NCBI RefSeq assembly: GCF_046156175.1
Contig: NZ_JAYLVL010000001.1
Coordinates: 940,211-1,004,210, forward strand
DNA from: Lacisediminihabitans sp046156175
GTDB taxonomy: Bacteria > Actinomycetota > Actinomycetes > Actinomycetales > Microbacteriaceae
Direction of reading: 5' to 3'
Length of the DNA stretch: 64,000 bases
The notes below the pieces were generated by a model that saw only the letters and a list, made by a program, of their open reading frames with translations, was not told where the DNA came from and did no database searches. Shown here piece by piece: positions 44,672 through 53,799 of the stretch; position 1 is the first letter of the stretch; every line of letters begins with the position of its first letter. Position numbers and translations under genes: made by a program.

Positions 44672-45117
44672 GTTCAGCAATGGAATCCCTCTACCAGGAG
44701 GTCATCCTCGACCTCTCACGCCGCCCGCACGGGCGCGGCCTTGAGGATGACGCGACGGCCGAGTCCCATCAGGTCAACCCGACCTGTGGCGACGAGATCA
44801 CCCTGCAGCTGCACCTCGAGCCGGGCACGGATCGCGTCCGCGCCATCCGTTGGGAAGGCCACGGGTGCGCCATCTCCCAGGCCTCCGCGTCGCTCTTCTC
44901 CGACCTCGGGCCGGGGCTGACGACAGCGGAGTTGAAAGATCGCATCGAACTCTTCCGGGTCGCGATGCGCTCGCGCGGCGAGATCGAACCCGATGAAGAG
45001 CTCCTCGGTGACGCGGTCGCCCTCGGCGGAGTCTCGAAGTATGTCGCGCGGGTGAAATGCGCGATGCTCGCGTGGGTCGCCGGCGAACAGGCGATCATGC
45101 TGGCTGACGCGGCCTGA
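44668..45117 (+). CDS. sufU: SufU Fe-S assembly sulfur-transfer protein
   Basis: 149 residues. Zinc-binding SufU shape with three conserved cysteines C40 (NPTCGDEI), C67 (GHGCAISQAS) and C131 (VKCAMLAW) and the conserved Asp in TCGDE. It docks on SufS and receives sulfur by zinc-ligand swap. Coupled to sufS by start-stop overlap. Normal length. Confidence 0.94.
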   Translation: MSSAMESLYQEVILDLSRRPHGRGLEDDATAESHQVNPTCGDEITLQLHLEPGTDRVRAIRWEGHGCAISQASASLFSDLGPGLTTAELKDRIELFRVAMRSRGEIEPDEELLGDAVALGGVSKYVARVKCAMLAWVAGEQAIMLADAA

Positions 45118-45124
45118 GCGCGCG

Positions 45125-45625
45125 TCACTGGCCTTCCGCGGTAGCCCGGTCCGATCCGTGCGGTGAGTCCGGGCGCGCTTCGTGATGGCGGAGCCCGTGG
45201 GTGCGACGGTCCTCCTTCATCTCCGCCTCATAGAGATGGCGCCGACCTCCGGCGAGGAGCGCGCGCGCCTTCGCTTCGACGGACCTGAACTCCCGGTAGT
45301 AGCCGTCGTCGTAGCCTTCGACGATCTGGAACGTCCAACGCCCCTCGATCACGTTGCGACCGACCACAGTGCGATCGATCTCGTCGGCGATGTCCGTGTG
45401 GCCCGCCCTCCGCAGCATCTCCACCGCTTCGCCCAGGGCGAGATCCGCCTTTCCGGTGAGTCGATGAAAGCCGTACAGTAGCCCGCGGGCGTTCTCGACG
45501 GTCTCCAGGGCCTCCGAGAGCTTGCCGAGGGCTTCCACCTCCGCGTCCGTCATGCCCGCCGGTCGTCGGTGGCCCGAGTCCGGCCCATCCGTCTCGTCGA
45601 CTCCCGGGTCGTGTGGGGTATCCAT
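45125..45625 (-). CDS. Hypothetical actinobacterial protein
   Basis: 166 residues from the ATG at 45623-45625, preceded by GGGATCGAGG; a longer start at 45703 would add 26 residues. The middle is helical (LGKLSEALETVENARGLLYG, LALGEAVEMLRRAGHTDIAD) and the C-terminus is rich in Arg/His. No motif for an enzyme or DNA-binding domain was recognised. Convergent with sufU. Confidence 0.55.
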   Translation of the reverse strand: MDTPHDPGVDETDGPDSGHRRPAGMTDAEVEALGKLSEALETVENARGLLYGFHRLTGKADLALGEAVEMLRRAGHTDIADEIDRTVVGRNVIEGRWTFQIVEGYDDGYYREFRSVEAKARALLAGGRRHLYEAEMKEDRRTHGLRHHEARPDSPHGSDRATAEGQ

Positions 45626-45932
45626 GATCGCCTCGATCCCTTCCTTCGTCGCGGCGATCGTCGCGACTGTCGATGGTTGCACGATCGACTGGTCGGATGT
45701 CACGCCACCTGCAGCTACCAGAGCCCATCCGACGCTCGGGCCGCCGCGTTCTCAAGGCCTTGACCCACCGCGCCACCCGTCCGATAATCGGGGGCGCGGG
45801 GACGGATGTCGGTGCCCTTGCTTCACGACCGGAGAAGTGGACCGACAGGCGGATCCCCACCACCGGGGGCGTGTCTACGGGGAAGTACCGAAACGCCGCC
45901 GGGGCGCCCTACAGCTCCTACCCGCGTCTCGC

Positions 45933-45944
45933 TAAGGTCGATCT
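45933..45944 (+). promoter_or_regulatory. Leaderless-type -10 element before a small hypothetical gene
   Basis: TAAGGT (45933-45938), 6 nt, then the ATG at 45945. Confidence 0.35.
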
Positions 45945-46253
45945 ATGGATGCAGCGGGGCACGACGACATCGAGTACGAACAGAACGGCCGCCGGGCGAT
46001 GGTTCGATACACCCCCGAGGACGCGGAGTGGAACATCTTCGCCCCCTCGGGCGTCTACGTCGCCACCTTCGCCGAAAGTCCTTCGACGCAGGCGGGCGAC
46101 GCCGGGGCGCCGCTCTACCACCTCATCACCAACCGAACCTCCCCTCGCGCAGCCGAGAGCGACGACCGGTCTTCGGACTGGCGCGGGCTGGTCGAGCGCG
46201 CCCTCATCGACTTCGACGGCTTCGCAGGCGCCGATGACCTGACCGGCGAATGA
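45945..46253 (+). CDS. Small hypothetical protein
   Basis: 102 residues. It starts with acidic MDAAGHDDIEYEQNGRR, then a mixed middle (PEDAEWNIFAPSGVYVATFA) and an acidic C-terminus. No recognised domain and no membrane segment. Seventeen nucleotides before the DUF2254 gene, so possibly co-transcribed. Confidence 0.45.
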   Translation: MDAAGHDDIEYEQNGRRAMVRYTPEDAEWNIFAPSGVYVATFAESPSTQAGDAGAPLYHLITNRTSPRAAESDDRSSDWRGLVERALIDFDGFAGADDLTGE

Positions 46254-46269
46254 GCAGGCGGACGAGCGG

Positions 46270-47651
46270 ATGAGGCCGCGCCGCATCCGGCTCCCCTTCG
46301 CACGGCTCCTCGAATCGATCAGATCGAGCCTGTGGCCGATACCCGTGATAGCCATCGTCGCCGCGATGGGAATTGGCCTGCTACTCCCCTGGCTCGATCG
46401 GTCGGTCGACGCTGTCCTTCCGGATGGGCTCGACGCGGTGGTATTCAACGGTGGTGCGCAGTCGGCTCGATCGGTGTTGTCGTCGATCGCGGGTTCGCTC
46501 ATCACGGCCACCTCCCTACCTTCTCCCTCACGGTGGTCTCGCTGCAGTTGGCGAGCAGCCAGGCGTCCCCGCGCGTGCTGAGGCTATTCGCGCAGGACAG
46601 TGTCGTGCACGGCACCCTCGCCCTCTTCCTGGGGACATTCGCGTTCACCATCATGACGCTGCGAACCATCCGCGATCCGTCCCTCGACAGTGCCGCGATC
46701 GTTCCGCGCATCGCCGTGACGCTCGCCCTGATGCTCACGCTCGCGAGCGTGCTCATGCTCGTGTTCTTCCTCGCCCATCTCGCCCGGCAGCTGAGGGTCG
46801 AGACGATGCTCAAGGACATCCATGCCGAGACGGACCGCACGATCGCCCTGGTGAGCGAGGCGAACGAGGAGTACAACGCCTTTCGCGGGACTGTGCTCCG
46901 GCGAGCCCCGAACCAGCCGGTGGCGGCCCGGTCAAGCGGCTTCATCACCCGGTACGACCGGAGCGCCGTGGTGGCGATCGCCGACAGGCACGGGCTGGTG
47001 GTTGAGGAGCTGAAACTCATCGGCGAGAGCAGCATCTCGGGAAGCGCGCTCCTGCGATACCGGCGGACGCGACAATCATCCGGTGACGATGAGGCCATCG
47101 AAGACGAACTGCGCGGTGCGTTCAGCATCGACTACGAGCGCACCTCGGCACAGGATGCCGACTACGGCGTTCAGCAGATCGTCGACATCGGCGTACGCGC
47201 CCTGTCCCCGGGTATCAACGGTCCGACGACCGCGCTGCACGCCCTCGCTCACCTCGCCGCCTTGCTGTCGGATTGCCTCTCCATGCCGCAGCCGCCACCC
47301 GCGCTGGCCGGCGAGGATGGCGCGTTGCGCGTGCTCACGCACGCCCGTTCCCGCGCGCAGACCATCGAGGGCACGCTCGGGCAGATGCGCCGCTATGGCG
47401 CGGCGGACTTCCCCGTGGTGAAGCGCATGCTGGACCTGCTCGACGACCTGCTGGTTGTGCATCCGGAAAGCGACATCGCGACGGCGGTCGAGACGCAGCT
47501 CGACGCCTTGGCTGCGGCCGTCGAAAAAAATGGGTTCGGACGCGAGGAGTCTCGTGTGATCGCCACACGCTCCGCCGAAGTAAGTCGGCGCGCCCGCACA
47601 CTCACGCGGCGGAGGCCGGCAGCCAGGGCGGCGTGGCGTTCCCGGAGCTGA
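46270..47651 (+). pseudogene. DUF2254-family membrane protein, single-base frameshift
   Basis: Read as one gene, about 460 codons encode a DUF2254 protein: N-terminal membrane segments (LWPIPVIAIVAAMGIGLLLP, then ARSVLSSIAGSLITATS), the conserved TFSLTVVSLQLASSQASPR, further helices and a cytosolic domain (ALSPGINGPTTALHALAHLA). The reading frame breaks at 46517/46518: one base is missing in what should be CTC-ACC-TTC (observed CT-ACC-TTC). Both sides are otherwise intact, so inactivation is recent or the base is a sequence error. The second half has no credible start of its own. Confidence 0.8.
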
Positions 47652-47795
47652 GCCTGAGGATGCCGCGGCCCGGTCTGGGACGTTCGCGGGCGACCCCCGC
47701 TGAAAGTCACCGCGCGGCGGTTTCTCGTAATGTGCGCAAGCGTCGCCACCGGTGCGTGATGATGATGCGGTGATGTCTATCAGGAGGTGCTTGCG

Positions 47796-48971
47796 ATGTC
47801 CCTGACGCCGACGGCCGTCCACCCGGGGCGCCGGGTGCACTGGCTCGAACTCTTCTTCGACCTGGTGATGGTGGTCTACATCGGCCAGATCGCGCAGGTC
47901 ATGCACGGCAATCCCCGGTGGGTGGATGCAGTCGTATTCGTCGCGTTTCTGGGCGCCGCCTGGTGGGCATGGGTGAACGCCACGGTCACGATGAACCTGT
48001 TCGGTGCGCGGATCACACGCTCCACCTGGACAGCTGTCACGATCGCGATGATTGCGATCGGTGTGATGGCGGCCGCCGTCCCGGACGCGCTCGGCGATCG
48101 TGCCGCCGCCTTTGCCGTGGGCAATGCCGTGATCCGGCTGGTCTGGGTGCAGCCCTGGTTCTCGAAGCGCAAGACGATCGGCGTGCCATGGTGGCGGCCG
48201 GTGCTCTACAGCGTCGTTCCCGCCTCCCTGTGGCTCGTCTCGATCTGGATCGCGCCACCGTGGCAGTACGCCCTGTGGGCGATTGCCGTGGCCATCGAGA
48301 TCGCGCTGCTGAGCTTCCTCGGCGGGCAGCAAGCGTGGCTGCGCACGGCTCTCGACGTCGATCACCTGGTCGAACGCGTTGGGCTGCTCGTTGTGATTGT
48401 CTTTGGCGAGTCGATCCTGACCATCATCTCGGAGTTGGATGGACACTGGACGATCGTGTCGGGCCTGGCGGCCGTCCTGGGGTTCGCCTCAGTCTCGTTG
48501 CTGGCCTGGATCTACTTCGGCCATGCCACCTCCGCCGTCGAGCGCGGTTTACGGGCGCTGCTCCAGCGCGGGAGCATCACCGGGCTGCGGGACACGGTGA
48601 TGTACCTCCCCTTTATCCTCGTGGCTGGAATCACCGTGTTCGCCACGGCCCTCGGCACAGCCGTGGCCGAGGCCGGACACCCTCTGCCGACGGGCGCCGT
48701 GATCAGCCTCAGCGCCGGCATCAGCCTCTTCTTCCTCGCCAGCACGGCCGAGTCGCTGCGGTATGGGGCTCCCTGGCGCCAAGTCGTGCTTTGGGGACCA
48801 GCGGGAATCCTGCTGCCCTGGGGATTGGTGCCTCTCTCCAACCTCGTCGCTGCGGAAGGAGTGGTCGCGTGCTCGGCAGCGGTCATTGCCCTAGTGCTCG
48901 CACTCACCGAGATCAACGTTCGGCGCATCCGAGCGCTCCCCCAAGGGACGGAAGACGCGGTGCTGACGTAG
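47796..48971 (+). CDS. LtrA-family (low temperature requirement) membrane protein
   Basis: 391 residues from ATG 47796, which has AGGAGGT 8-9 nt upstream; a GTG nine bases earlier lies inside that ribosome site and is rejected. About ten membrane helices. Family hallmarks are HWLELFFDLVMVVYIGQIA near the N-terminus and ERVGLLVVIVFGESILTII in the middle. The family was named from a Listeria cold-growth mutant; molecular role unclear, possibly a transporter or membrane sensor. Confidence 0.88.
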   Translation: MSLTPTAVHPGRRVHWLELFFDLVMVVYIGQIAQVMHGNPRWVDAVVFVAFLGAAWWAWVNATVTMNLFGARITRSTWTAVTIAMIAIGVMAAAVPDALGDRAAAFAVGNAVIRLVWVQPWFSKRKTIGVPWWRPVLYSVVPASLWLVSIWIAPPWQYALWAIAVAIEIALLSFLGGQQAWLRTALDVDHLVERVGLLVVIVFGESILTIISELDGHWTIVSGLAAVLGFASVSLLAWIYFGHATSAVERGLRALLQRGSITGLRDTVMYLPFILVAGITVFATALGTAVAEAGHPLPTGAVISLSAGISLFFLASTAESLRYGAPWRQVVLWGPAGILLPWGLVPLSNLVAAEGVVACSAAVIALVLALTEINVRRIRALPQGTEDAVLT

Positions 48972-49028
48972 ATACAGTCGCCGAGCCTGGTGAGGGGCGA
49001 ACCATCGACGATTGAAGGCCGTCAAACG

Positions 49029-49050
49029 AAAAAACCCCGGAGAACCGGGG
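49029..49050 (-). terminator. Rho-independent terminator of the (displaced) tRNA-Gln
   Basis: On the minus strand CCCCGG-TTCT-CCGGGG is followed by six Ts (49034-49029). It lies 20 nt beyond the tRNA 3' fragment, where a tRNA terminator belongs; orientation does not suit ltrA. Confidence 0.75.
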
Positions 49051-49069
49051 CAGAAAAGACCTGCTAAAG

Positions 49070-49098
49070 CTGGGGTACCTGGACTCGAACCAAGAACA
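49070..49098 (-). other. 3' end of tRNA-Gln: attachment-site scar of an integrated element
   Basis: On the minus strand a T-arm (CTTGG-TTCGAGT-CCAGG) is followed by the acceptor 3' strand TACCCCA and discriminator G, matching the 3' end of bacterial tRNA-Gln. The 5' acceptor TGGGGTA, D-arm and anticodon arm are absent for at least several hundred bases upstream. A 3' tRNA fragment next to the native terminator is what remains at one end after an element integrates into a tRNA gene, with the intact tRNA expected at the other end (to the right, outside the window). Confidence 0.7.
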
Positions 49099-49667
49099 AA
49101 AGATTGGCCCTGGCCCGGTGGCACCGGAGCGACTGTCCGACAAAAACCCCCGTGTTTGTGCGGTTTTCATGGCTTCAGTCTACCGACTGTTACTGGCCAA
49201 TCTGGTTGCGTCGGCAGGGTTTTTGGTTACCTATCCGGTTACCTTCAAGGAGTCGCACGCTTATTGCCGACAGAATTCTTGAACTCCTCCACCCCCGGGT
49301 TCGCATACTGATCCCTAACTCTCTTGCAGCAGGCGACTTCGGGCGAGAAAGGGTGTCGACCGTTCCGACAGGTTGCAGTTGTCCATTGGTTTTGGTTCCC
49401 CTTCTGTTCCGCACGATGCCGTCGAGAAGGGACGGTTAGTTTGCATTACCTGGATCGATTCGATGCTCCAACACTGGTCAACTCGGATCACGGACTCGAC
49501 GCCCTGGTCCTCGGTCAGCTTCAGCGCCTAGCGCCCTACTGCCCTGATCGACAGTCTCTCCCGCCGTGGACCCGATTGTCTTCGTGTAGTCAACCCATTC
49601 TTAGCGATCGCACATGCCTCGCCGTCTCAGATGATCCCTCGCGCAACATCTATGGAGCCCGGGTGCG
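49099..49667. other. Gene-free stretch at the start of the putative island
   Basis: No credible coding frame, RNA or integrase remnant was seen. Base composition is more AT-rich than the backbone to the left. Confidence 0.5.
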
Positions 49668-51073
49668 GGTCAAGTCCCGCATAGTGGTGTAACTCACGGT
49701 GGCTTCCGCGTCGGTGACGACGTGGGCGCGGTCACCGTGTGATCCTTCGAGGAATCTCCTACAACCCACTCGAAAGGCATCATCACGATGACCGCTCCAC
49801 ATATTGTCGACCCCGCGACCGTTCTCGGCGAGGCTCTTTCCGACGCGTCTCCGGATCTGATGCGGCACCTGCTGCAGACCATCATCAACGCCCTCCTGTC
49901 AGCCGACGCAGATGCGGTGGTGGGGGCGGAATGGGGTGAACGCAGCTCCGACCGGTCGACCCACCGCAACGGCTACCGCCACCGCAGTCTCGACACGAGG
50001 GCGGGGACGATCGATGTCGCGGTTCCGAAGCTGCGTTCGGGAACATATTTCCCGGAATGGTTGCTGGAACGACGCAAACGCTCCGAGGCTGCCCTGATCA
50101 CGGTGATCGCGGACTGCTATCTCGCCGGCGTCTCGACCCGTCGGATGGACAAACTCGTCAAGACCCTCGGTATCCACTCGCTATCGAAAACGCAGGTCTC
50201 GCGAATGGCCGCCGATCTTGATGAGAACGTCAACGAGTTCCGACACCGGTCTCTGGTCGAAGCTGGCCCGTTCACGTTCGTTGCCGCGGACGCGCTCACG
50301 ATGAAAGTCCGCGAGGGCGGCCGAGTGATCAACACCGTCGTGCTCATCGCCACCGGGGTTAACGCCGACGGGCGAAGAGAAGTCCTCGGGCTGCAAGTCG
50401 CCACGAGCGAGACCGGGTCTGCATGGAACGCGTTCTTCGCCGACCTTGTTGCCCGAGGTCTGACCGGTGTTCAGCTCGTGACCTCCGACGCCCACGCGGA
50501 CTTGAAAGACGCGATCGCCGCAAACCTGCCCGGAGCTGCTTGGCAGAGATGTCGCACCTCACTACGCCGCGAACCTGATCTCGACGACGCCTAAGAGCAT
50601 GTGGCCGGCCGTGAAAGCGATGCTCCACAGTGTTTATGACCAGCCCGACGCCGCTGCGGTGAATGCCCAGTTCGATCGGACCCTCGACTATGTCACCGAG
50701 AAACTCCCCGCCGTCGCTGACCATCTCGACACCGCCCGGGTCGACATCCTCGCGTTCACGACGTTCCCGAAGGATCTCTGGCAGCAGATCTGGTCCAACA
50801 ATCCCTACGAGAGACTGAACCGCGAGATCCGGCGCCGCACGGACTCCGTCGGCATCTTCCCAACAGAGACGCGATCATCCGTCTCGTCGGCGGAGTCCTC
50901 GCCGAGCAAACCGACGAATGGGCTGAAGGACGCCGCTACCTCGGACTCGACATCCTCGCCCGCTCCCGCATGCGAGCCCTGCCGATACCGGAGGCGAGGT
51001 GCCCCGACACGATCATGGCCCTCAGCGCCTAAACCGAAGGATCAACAGTTACACCACTCCAAGGGACTTGACC
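49668..51073 (+). mobile_element. IS256-family insertion sequence, decayed
   Basis: About 1.4 kb bounded by 27-bp inverted repeats (49668-49694 and 51047-51073): both contain GGTCAAGTCCC, a 5-base mismatch block, then GTGGTGTAACT. The single gene inside is a frameshifted transposase. No target duplication could be matched by eye. Confidence 0.85.
49788..51032 (+). pseudogene. IS256-family transposase with two frameshifts
   Basis: A DDE transposase of about 414 codons, interrupted twice. The first part (AEWGERSSDRSTHRNGYRHR, VAADALTMKVREGGR, VTSDAHADLKDAI) breaks near 50559 where an extra T turns the expected ACC-CAC-TAC into ACCTCACTAC. It continues in another frame (AANLISTTPKSMWPAVKAML, then SNNPYERLNREIRRRTDSVG) until near 50860, where one C is missing from CCCC. 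A third frame then completes the end (AEGRRYLGLDILARSRMRAL...) to TAA 51030-51032. The catalytic D, D and E contexts survive, so decay is recent. Confidence 0.88.
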
Positions 51074-51487
51074 GAAAGGCGTTCCTGATAACCGCTGCGA
51101 AGCGGGACCGATAGAGAGTGCCCGCAGGAAAATCCTGAGCGCCAGGTTGTTGAAAGGGCAGCTCTGCTCCGCAAGGCGGGCCATGGGTGGGCATCCTTTA
51201 GGCGGTCGGGAAGAGCGCGCTCGAAACCCAATTCCGCCCGAGAGGCAGCCTCAAAAGCAACCCCACGCGGGGAGCGCGGTCAAATCGGGCGAGAATTGTC
51301 TTTGCGACGAAAATTGGCGTTGTCGATCATTGTTTTGTCCAGATTTTGAATCGAACACCGCATTCTGCGTCGAAGAAGAACTACCTAATCTCGATATACA
51401 CCCCATTGCGGGGTGAGCCGACGAATTTTCATTCGTCAACGCGGCCCGAATCGTGGGCGAACCGATCATGTCTCAATGAGGAGAAGA
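51074..51487 (+). other. Non-coding region and promoter area of the second sugar operon
   Basis: No credible gene. The AT-richer part from about 51290 probably holds the promoter of the binding-protein gene; no -10/-35 pair could be chosen with confidence. Confidence 0.4.
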
Positions 51488-52801
51488 ATGAAGCGAAATA
51501 GAGGGATAGCCGTCGTTGCAGCTGTCGCGGCCGTGCTCACCGTCGCTGGCTGCACTTCCAGCGCCACCCCACCAACGTCAGGCAGTTCTGAGAAGGCGAA
51601 TCTCACCTTCTGGTCGTGGGTGCCGGGCATAGATAAAGCGGTGGACTTGTGGAACAAAGAGAATCCGAAGATTCACGTCAAACTGGACGTCACTCCTTCG
51701 GGGGGCGCCGGCACTTACGCGAAAATGCATTCGGCTCTCAAGGCCGGCAAGGGCGCGCCTGACCTCGCACAGATCGAGTACCAGGAGCTTCCTGGATTCA
51801 TTCTCGAGAACGGACTCGTCGATCTCGGGCCGCTCGGAATGAATGACCAGAAAAGTAATTTCGTCGACTGGCAGCTGTCGCAGTCGACGTTCAATAACAA
51901 AATCTACGCCGTGCCACAGGCGTCTGGACCAATGGGCCTCTACTATCGCACCGACGTTTTTGACCAGCTCGGGCTGAAACCCCCGACTACCTGGGATGAG
52001 TATGCTGTCGCTGCGAAAACGATCCACGATGCGAATCCGGCGCAATACATCACCACCTTCCCGCCGGGCAACGCCGCATGGTTCACAGCGCTTGCCTGGC
52101 AGGCCGGAGCCCAGTGGTTTGGGCTGAAAGGGGAAACCTGGTCGGTGAACATCGATTCGGCCAAGACCCTCAAAGTAGCCGCGTATTGGGACAAGCTCCG
52201 TGAGGCCGGACTGATCGCGACCGAGCCCGACTTCGCAAACGGGTGGTACAGCGACCTTCAGAAGGGAAACATCGTCACCTGGCCGTCGGCGCAGTGGGGT
52301 GGCGCCATCCTGGCGGGAAATGCTCCTGACACGTCCGGTAAATGGAAGGTAGCTCCGATGCCACAGTGGGGCTCAAGCGGCAAGTTCGCCTCGGCGAACT
52401 GGGGTGGCTCAACCACGGCGGTGCTCAAGGGAACGTCGAACGCCCAAGCGGCAGAGAAGTTCGCGGTCTGGCTCAACACAAATCCCAAGAGCATAAACCT
52501 CCTCATTGCAGGTGGGTACGGATGGCCGGCCCTCAAGTCCGCTCTTTCCGGATCCGATCTCGACAAGAAAGATCCCTTCCTCGGACAGAACGCGAACAGG
52601 GACATCTTTAAAGCATCGGACTCGGCGATCGACACCAACTGGGCCTGGATTCCGACAACCGCCGCGACCTATAACCATCTCAACGATGGTTTCGCGGCAG
52701 CGGTGGCGGGCAGCGGCACGTTCGTGGACGCCGTGAAGGCGGCACAGACCGCCACCATCGCCGACATGAAGGCGAAGGGCCTCAAGGTCAAAGCAGGTTA
52801 G
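51488..52801 (+). CDS. Sugar-binding lipoprotein of the island importer
   Basis: 437 residues from ATG 51488 (GAGGAG upstream); in-frame starts at 51476 and further upstream are possible. Signal peptide MKRNRGIAVVAAVAAVLTVA ends in lipobox AGC, so it is a lipoprotein. Family-1 solute-binding features are NLTFWSWVPGIDKAVDLWNK, APDLAQIEYQELPGFI and the aromatic-rich pocket around WFGLKGETWSVN and WPSAQWGGAILAGN. Heads a + strand operon of two permeases, a glycosidase-like protein and a DUF5107/TPR protein, so the ligand is probably an oligosaccharide. Confidence 0.9.
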   Translation: MKRNRGIAVVAAVAAVLTVAGCTSSATPPTSGSSEKANLTFWSWVPGIDKAVDLWNKENPKIHVKLDVTPSGGAGTYAKMHSALKAGKGAPDLAQIEYQELPGFILENGLVDLGPLGMNDQKSNFVDWQLSQSTFNNKIYAVPQASGPMGLYYRTDVFDQLGLKPPTTWDEYAVAAKTIHDANPAQYITTFPPGNAAWFTALAWQAGAQWFGLKGETWSVNIDSAKTLKVAAYWDKLREAGLIATEPDFANGWYSDLQKGNIVTWPSAQWGGAILAGNAPDTSGKWKVAPMPQWGSSGKFASANWGGSTTAVLKGTSNAQAAEKFAVWLNTNPKSINLLIAGGYGWPALKSALSGSDLDKKDPFLGQNANRDIFKASDSAIDTNWAWIPTTAATYNHLNDGFAAAVAGSGTFVDAVKAAQTATIADMKAKGLKVKAG

Positions 52802-52809
52802 CCCGTCCA

Positions 52810-52845
52810 GTGGTGGGGATGACGGGATCCTGTCATCCCCACCAC
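52810..52845 (+). other. Perfect 14-bp intercistronic hairpin between binding-protein and permease genes
   Basis: GTGGTGGGGATGAC (52810-52823) pairs perfectly with GTCATCCCCACCAC (52832-52845) around an 8-nt loop. There is no T-run. It lies between the abundant binding-protein cistron and the permeases, where it could protect the upstream mRNA and lower downstream expression. Confidence 0.8.
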
Positions 52846-52902
52846 ACACCGCCTCGCGCCGTGGCCTTCACCCGAGGCCCACCCCATCGAAAGGAGAGAG
52901 CC

Positions 52903-53799
52903 ATGAAGTCCACCCGCACAAGAACGCGAATCGCGGTATTCGGGCTCCTCGGGCCGTTCTTGGTCCTTTTTTTCTTCACTCTGGTCGTGCCGATCTTTTA
53001 CGCGATCTACCAGAGCCTTACCTCTGTCCAGCGTTCCGGAGCCTATGGCAACGGTGATGCGTCCACGATCTTCGTCGGATTCACCAACTACATCAGGGCG
53101 CTCGGCGACCCCGCGTTCGTGGCAAGTCTCGGACGAGTTCTCCTCTTCGCGGTTGTGCAAGTTCCGGTGATGATTGTGCTCGCCACTGCCCTTGCTCTGA
53201 TGCTAGATGCGGCGTCAGCGCGAGGTGTCCGATTCTTCCGCTCTGTCTACTTCCTTCCTTATGGGGTTCCCGGCGTCATCGCTTCGCTTCTCTGGGGGTT
53301 CCTCTACACGCCGGGTCTCAGCCCGCTCATTGACCTTGGCAAGACCTTCGGCATCCACCTCGACTTTCTCGGAGCGGGTTCGATTCTCTGGTCGATCGCG
53401 AACATCGTGATCTGGCAGTACGCCGGGTACAACATGTTGGTGATTGTCGCTCAGCTGAAATCGATCGACACTGACCTTTTCGAAGCCGCTGCGATCGATG
53501 GTGCAAATGCCTGGCAGGTGATCATCCGAATCAAGCTTCCCCTGATTGCACCGGCAATCGTGCTCACGACAGTGTTCACAATCATCGGGACGCTGCAGCT
53601 GTTCGGCGAACCATTGGTGCTCAGGCCGCTGACCAGTGCGATTACGTCGAGCTACACCCCCAACCTTTCGGCGTATAACCAAGCCTTTACCAACAACAAT
53701 TACAACCTGGCGGCCGCGGAGTCTGTGATCCTTGCGCTCATCGCCTGCGCATTCTCATTCGGCTTTCTCAAGCTGGTCGGGCGGAGACGTTCCTCATGA
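52903..53799 (+). CDS. Sugar ABC transporter permease (MalF-type), island importer
   Basis: 298 residues from ATG 52903, RBS AAGGAGAG. Six membrane segments; the first is FGLLGPFLVLFFFTLVVPIF. EAA loop FEAAAIDGANAWQVIIRIKL followed by PL. Pairs with the next gene, which it overlaps by 4 nt (ATGA). No ATPase nearby. Confidence 0.92.
   Translation: MKSTRTRTRIAVFGLLGPFLVLFFFTLVVPIFYAIYQSLTSVQRSGAYGNGDASTIFVGFTNYIRALGDPAFVASLGRVLLFAVVQVPVMIVLATALALMLDAASARGVRFFRSVYFLPYGVPGVIASLLWGFLYTPGLSPLIDLGKTFGIHLDFLGAGSILWSIANIVIWQYAGYNMLVIVAQLKSIDTDLFEAAAIDGANAWQVIIRIKLPLIAPAIVLTTVFTIIGTLQLFGEPLVLRPLTSAITSSYTPNLSAYNQAFTNNNYNLAAAESVILALIACAFSFGFLKLVGRRRSS

Noticed and set aside
45673..46242. A 189-codon + strand frame overlapping the small hypothetical gene
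   Set aside because: Low-complexity Arg/Ser/Thr translation typical of a shadow; the 45945 frame has a leaderless-type promoter and normal composition.
47076..48446. A 456-codon minus-strand frame over the DUF2254 and ltrA genes
   Set aside because: High-GC shadow without family similarity.
49070..49150. Intact tRNA gene next to the terminator
   Set aside because: Only the T-arm and acceptor 3' strand can be formed; no D-arm, anticodon arm or matching 5' acceptor strand.
49324..49692. A 122-codon frame at the island's left end
   Set aside because: No recognisable domain and it overlaps the IS256 inverted repeat.
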